In this document: in pieces, positions 23,403 through 26,073 of the stretch
Layout of the letters: every line of letters starts with the position of its first letter
Position numbering within the stretch: position 1 is the stretch's first letter
Assembly: GCF_000719345.1 (NCBI RefSeq)
Contig: NZ_JOFX01000054.1
Coordinates: 1 to 26,073, forward strand
Length of the DNA stretch: 26,073 nucleotides
From: Streptomyces sp. NRRL F-2664
GTDB taxonomy: Bacteria > Actinomycetota > Actinomycetes > Streptomycetales > Streptomycetaceae
Direction: 5' to 3'
The notes under the pieces: generated by a model
What the model saw: the letters and a program-made list of their open reading frames with translations, nothing else
What the model was told of the DNA's origin: nothing
Database searches by the model: none
Translations under genes and position numbers: made by a program

Positions 23403-26073
23403 TCAGTTGACAAAGCGGCCGTTCCTTATTTTGAATCCCCATACGGGGCCGGAGGCTTGTTTTCCCACGACGGCTGCGCCTTCATATCCGTTCACCCAGC
23501 CGGTTAACGAGTAGAGTTCAGGCGTAGGCCGGTGCACCTTATCTCCGGGGTATCGGGCGGATATAAGGACGCCGGGGAGGCGCTTTGAAAGACTGAGGAG
23601 GCCGGCCTGGCAGCTGCTGCATACACCCTTGGCGGAGGTGACATCGATCACCCCGTAAGCCCGTTCAGCCCAGTCGGAGCCTGCCAGCTTTTTCCCGGAT
23701 TCAGAGAGCTTCAGCCAGACTTCGTTGATGAGGTTATTCTCCCCGTCGTAGCGTCCGAAGTACCGGACTACGCCGTCTTGTTTTATTCCGATGCCCACGA
23801 ACTCCTGGCGGGCGGGGGAGCTTTCCCGCCCACCGAGAGACTTGAGCGTGAAATTCAGATTTGATTCATTAGTTTCCCCGAGGAACCAGACATCTATGTA
23901 TCCATGTGCCTCGACTGCCTGTGATCCGCGAGCGCGCTGCGGGATGACGGCACCCCGGTACGGCAGAGCCTGGGCGGGCTGCGGGACGGAGCCATCAGTG
24001 CTCCATCCGTACTTGTTCATGGTGATGCTGGACGGAGAAAGATGAGCCCACCTGCTTTTCTGGTAGTCAATTAATTCCACCCTGGCCTGCTCTCCCCGGC
24101 TTTCCTGCACCTCGCGTGCCGCCCGGTCCGACTCCTGGATAGCCCTCTTCTCCTTGGCGGCCATTCTGTTCGCGTGTGCGCGGCTTTTTCCGTTCCCGGT
24201 CGGGTCGGTGTATTCTACGGGATTTGCCCCGAATGCCTGGTATTTGTTGAGAGGTACGGGGTGGGGGTCGCGGGTGGTGAAGCGCCCGGTGGCGGGATCG
24301 TAGAGGCGGGCCGGGGCATAGTGGGTGGCCGTTTCGGTATTCGTGTATTCGCCGCCGAAGCGGAAGGGGTTAGCAGCGGGGTCTGCGGCCTGGGTGGCGG
24401 GTGTGCGGGGTTCGCCGCCTGGCTGTGTTTCCTGGCCGTAGTCGGTGTACGACCGACAGGTACGGATATCTGCGGCCGGCCCGGTTTCGAGAACGGTGTT
24501 ACCGCGGCGGTCAGCGTGCAGGTAGAGGGCGGTCTGGGGGGTGCCCGCGAGAGTGCGTGCTTCGCGGCCTGCCGGTCCGGTGAGGTAGGTGGCAGTGCGG
24601 CTAGGTCCGCCGTCGCTGCTGGTGTGGGTGTCGTTGGCGATCTCCCCGCCGAGGGTGTAATGGAACAGGACCGCCTTGCGGGTGCCGTCGCCGGCGGTGG
24701 TGCCCGAGGATCTGCGGCTCCCGTCGGCCCAGTAGGTGTATTCGGTGCGGGTGCCGTCTGCGGTGACGGCGGTGGCGGGCTTGTTGTCGGGGGTGTATGT
24801 CCAGGCGGTGCCGTCGGCGCCTTTGAGGAGGTTTCCGGCAGCGTCCCAGCTCTGGGCGGTGGTGGTGCCGTCAGTGGTGAGGGCGGTGAGGCGGCCTGCC
24901 GGATCGGTCACGTGCGCGGTGGCGGTCTTCTTCCCGTCCGCACCGGTGACGGTGACGGTAGTGACATCGCCTGCAGCGTTGGCGGTGTAGGCCGTCGTCC
25001 GCAGCAAAGGCCCTTTAGCGTCGGTGCCGTTGTGGAGGGCGGTGGAGGTGAGGCGGCCGTAGGCGTCATAGGAGTGGACGGTGTGGGTGGTCACTGCCGT
25101 GCCGGAGGTGCCTTCACCGGCTGCCTTTGCCTGGCTGCCGGTGAAGGCAGCCGGGGGGCGGGTGTCGGTGCGGGTGGCGAGGTCGCCGCGGCTGTTGTAG
25201 GTGTAGGCGGTTTCCGACAGTACGGTGCCGTTTTTGCCGGTGAGGGTCTCCTTCTCCGGCTGGCCGCTGTCGTAGTAGTCCACAGCCAGTACGGTGCCGT
25301 TGCCGTAGGCGGCTTCCGCCAGCCGTCCGAGGCTGTCGTAGGTGTAAGCCGCAGAAGCGGTCTGCCCGTCCGCGGTCTCCTGGACGGCACTCTTGAGGCT
25401 GCCGTCGGGGTTGTAGGCGTATTCGGTGTCGGCGCCCGCTGCGTCGATGGCGGTGGCGAGCTGGCCTGCTGCGTTGTAGGTGCGGGAGACGGTCTTGCCG
25501 TCGGGGTAGGCGGCCGACACCAGACGGCCCTCACCGTCATATCCGTAGGAGATCAGCGTTTTCTCTCTGGCTGCTTCTCCTTCCCCTTCCCACAGGCCGG
25601 CCAGGCGGTTCAGCCGGTCGTACTCCATATGCCGGGCCGTGACAGCACCTTCTGCATCCGTGACCGCGGCGGAGGTGAGGAGCCCGGTGTCCTGGCTGTA
25701 AGCGTAGGCAGTCCGGGATACGGCCTTGCCGTCACGGGTCTCCACCACAGCCTGGGCCACCTGCCCCTCACGGGTGTAGGAGAACGTAGTGGTGTTGCCG
25801 AGCTGGTCGGTCTGGGACGCCAGGCGCCCGGCCGCATCGTAGGTGCTGCGCACACCGGTGCGGGTGTCGCCCTGGCCGGGATCGCCCTGGGTGAGGGTCT
25901 TAGCCGTCTGGCGCCCGGCGAGGTCGCGGGTGAGGGCTGCGGTGAACTCCTGCCCCGGATACACATCCGGTGCAGCCGGGTTCAGGACCGTGCTGTGCGG
26001 GATGCCGCCCGTGCCGTAGGAGGGTGCGGCGGTGACTTCGCCGCTGGTGGAGGACACCACACGGCCCAGGGCA
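23403..26073 (-). CDS. Rhs/YD-repeat polymorphic toxin, 5' end beyond window
   Basis: The frame is open at the right edge, and about 890 residues are seen. From the edge inward come many YD-type repeats (TYDAAGRLASQTDQLGNTT, YGYDGEGRLVSAAYPDGKTV, YTYDSLGRLAEAAYGNGTVL), then the Rhs core closing with RLYDPATGRFTTRDPHP and NKYQAFGANPVEYTDPTG at about 24320-24200. After it lies a distinct C-terminal domain of about 265 residues (23403-24190) with GVCSSCQAGLL (CSSC at 23610-23621), preceded by NLINEVWLKLSESGKKL. The pattern of a Glu-bearing helix followed by a CxxC helix resembles deaminase toxins, but the His/Cys zinc ligand near the Glu is not obvious. Polymorphic Rhs toxins are exported and their C-terminal domain is released into a rival cell. 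The stop is TGA at 23403-23405. Confidence 0.85.
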   Translation of the reverse strand, partial: ALGRVVSSTSGEVTAAPSYGTGGIPHSTVLNPAAPDVYPGQEFTAALTRDLAGRQTAKTLTQGDPGQGDTRTGVRSTYDAAGRLASQTDQLGNTTTFSYTREGQVAQAVVETRDGKAVSRTAYAYSQDTGLLTSAAVTDAEGAVTARHMEYDRLNRLAGLWEGEGEAAREKTLISYGYDGEGRLVSAAYPDGKTVSRTYNAAGQLATAIDAAGADTEYAYNPDGSLKSAVQETADGQTASAAYTYDSLGRLAEAAYGNGTVLAVDYYDSGQPEKETLTGKNGTVLSETAYTYNSRGDLATRTDTRPPAAFTGSQAKAAGEGTSGTAVTTHTVHSYDAYGRLTSTALHNGTDAKGPLLRTTAYTANAAGDVTTVTVTGADGKKTATAHVTDPAGRLTALTTDGTTTAQSWDAAGNLLKGADGTAWTYTPDNKPATAVTADGTRTEYTYWADGSRRSSGTTAGDGTRKAVLFHYTLGGEIANDTHTSSDGGPSRTATYLTGPAGREARTLAGTPQTALYLHADRRGNTVLETGPAADIRTCRSYTDYGQETQPGGEPRTPATQAADPAANPFRFGGEYTNTETATHYAPARLYDPATGRFTTRDPHPVPLNKYQAFGANPVEYTDPTGNGKSRAHANRMAAKEKRAIQESDRAAREVQESRGEQARVELIDYQKSRWAHLSPSSITMNKYGWSTDGSVPQPAQALPYRGAVIPQRARGSQAVEAHGYIDVWFLGETNESNLNFTLKSLGGRESSPARQEFVGIGIKQDGVVRYFGRYDGENNLINEVWLKLSESGKKLAGSDWAERAYGVIDVTSAKGVCSSCQAGLLSLSKRLPGVLISARYPGDKVHRPTPELYSLTGWVNGYEGAAVVGKQASGPVWGFKIRNGRFVN

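Noticed and set aside
25091..25540. 149-aa frame in the Rhs gene on the same strand
   Set aside because: Thr/Pro-rich out-of-frame reading of YD repeats.
23403..26073. Possible CRISPR or DNA tandem repeats in the right end
   Set aside because: Periodicity comes from degenerate YD protein repeats; there are no identical direct repeats with regular spacers. No CRISPR array or tRNA gene was seen anywhere in the window.

Overview
The window is very GC-rich, with strongly G/C-biased third codon positions, AGGAGG-type ribosome binding sites, frequent GTG starts and many ATGA/GTGA gene overlaps. Together with the gene families present (FxLD lanthipeptide and ATP-grasp RiPP loci, an XRE/TPR regulator, a Tad locus ending in a LysM-BTAD protein, a long Rhs protein), this points to an actinomycete, most likely Streptomyces or a close relative. 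The many decayed genes and transposon pieces at both ends suggest an accessory region of the chromosome or a large plasmid.

Left part (1-5.5 kb): a decay zone. A frameshifted remnant of a TPR-type regulator (minus strand, 1-715) is cut off by an IS110-family element (about 728-2254). The transposase of that element is inactivated by a frameshift and by an Asp-to-Asn change in its catalytic motif. Next come two broken hypothetical genes, then the remains of an FxLD-type class I lanthipeptide locus. Its PIMT-like methyltransferase (3255-4454) is complete. A deletion fuses the precursor leader (4520 onward) to the N-terminal part of a frameshifted LanB dehydratase, and the dehydratase in turn ends in a DDE transposase fragment (5151-5476).

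Middle part (5.5-9.9 kb): a compact, intact ATP-grasp RiPP locus. A divergent XRE/TPR regulator (minus, 5531-6868) faces a small gene of unknown function (7057-7458), followed by precursor tgmA, ATP-grasp ligase tgmB and PIMT-like methyltransferase tgmC. The ligase probably installs ester or amide cross-links in the precursor and the methyltransferase probably acts on an Asp side chain. A strong hairpin closes the locus. A ~1.07 kb stretch with no convincing gene follows (9841-10907).

Right-centre part (10.9-22.3 kb): one long co-directional operon of a Streptomyces-type Tad secretion/pilus locus: lipoprotein, secreted Gly-rich protein, CpaB, ParA-like ATPase, CpaF ATPase, TadB, TadC, a 71-aa pilin-like peptide, three TadE/TadG-like pseudopilins, and a 1079-aa membrane protein with two LysM domains and a C-terminal BTAD (SARP-type) domain. 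Gaps are 0 to about 45 bases and there are many stop/start overlaps, so translation is coupled. No prepilin peptidase is seen here.

Right end (22.3-26.07 kb): remnants of an IS110-like and an IS256-like transposase (minus strand) lie directly against the 3' end of a minus-strand Rhs/YD-repeat polymorphic toxin that runs off the window. Its C-terminal domain after the Rhs core carries a CxxC motif in a deaminase-like setting, and no immunity gene remains immediately downstream.
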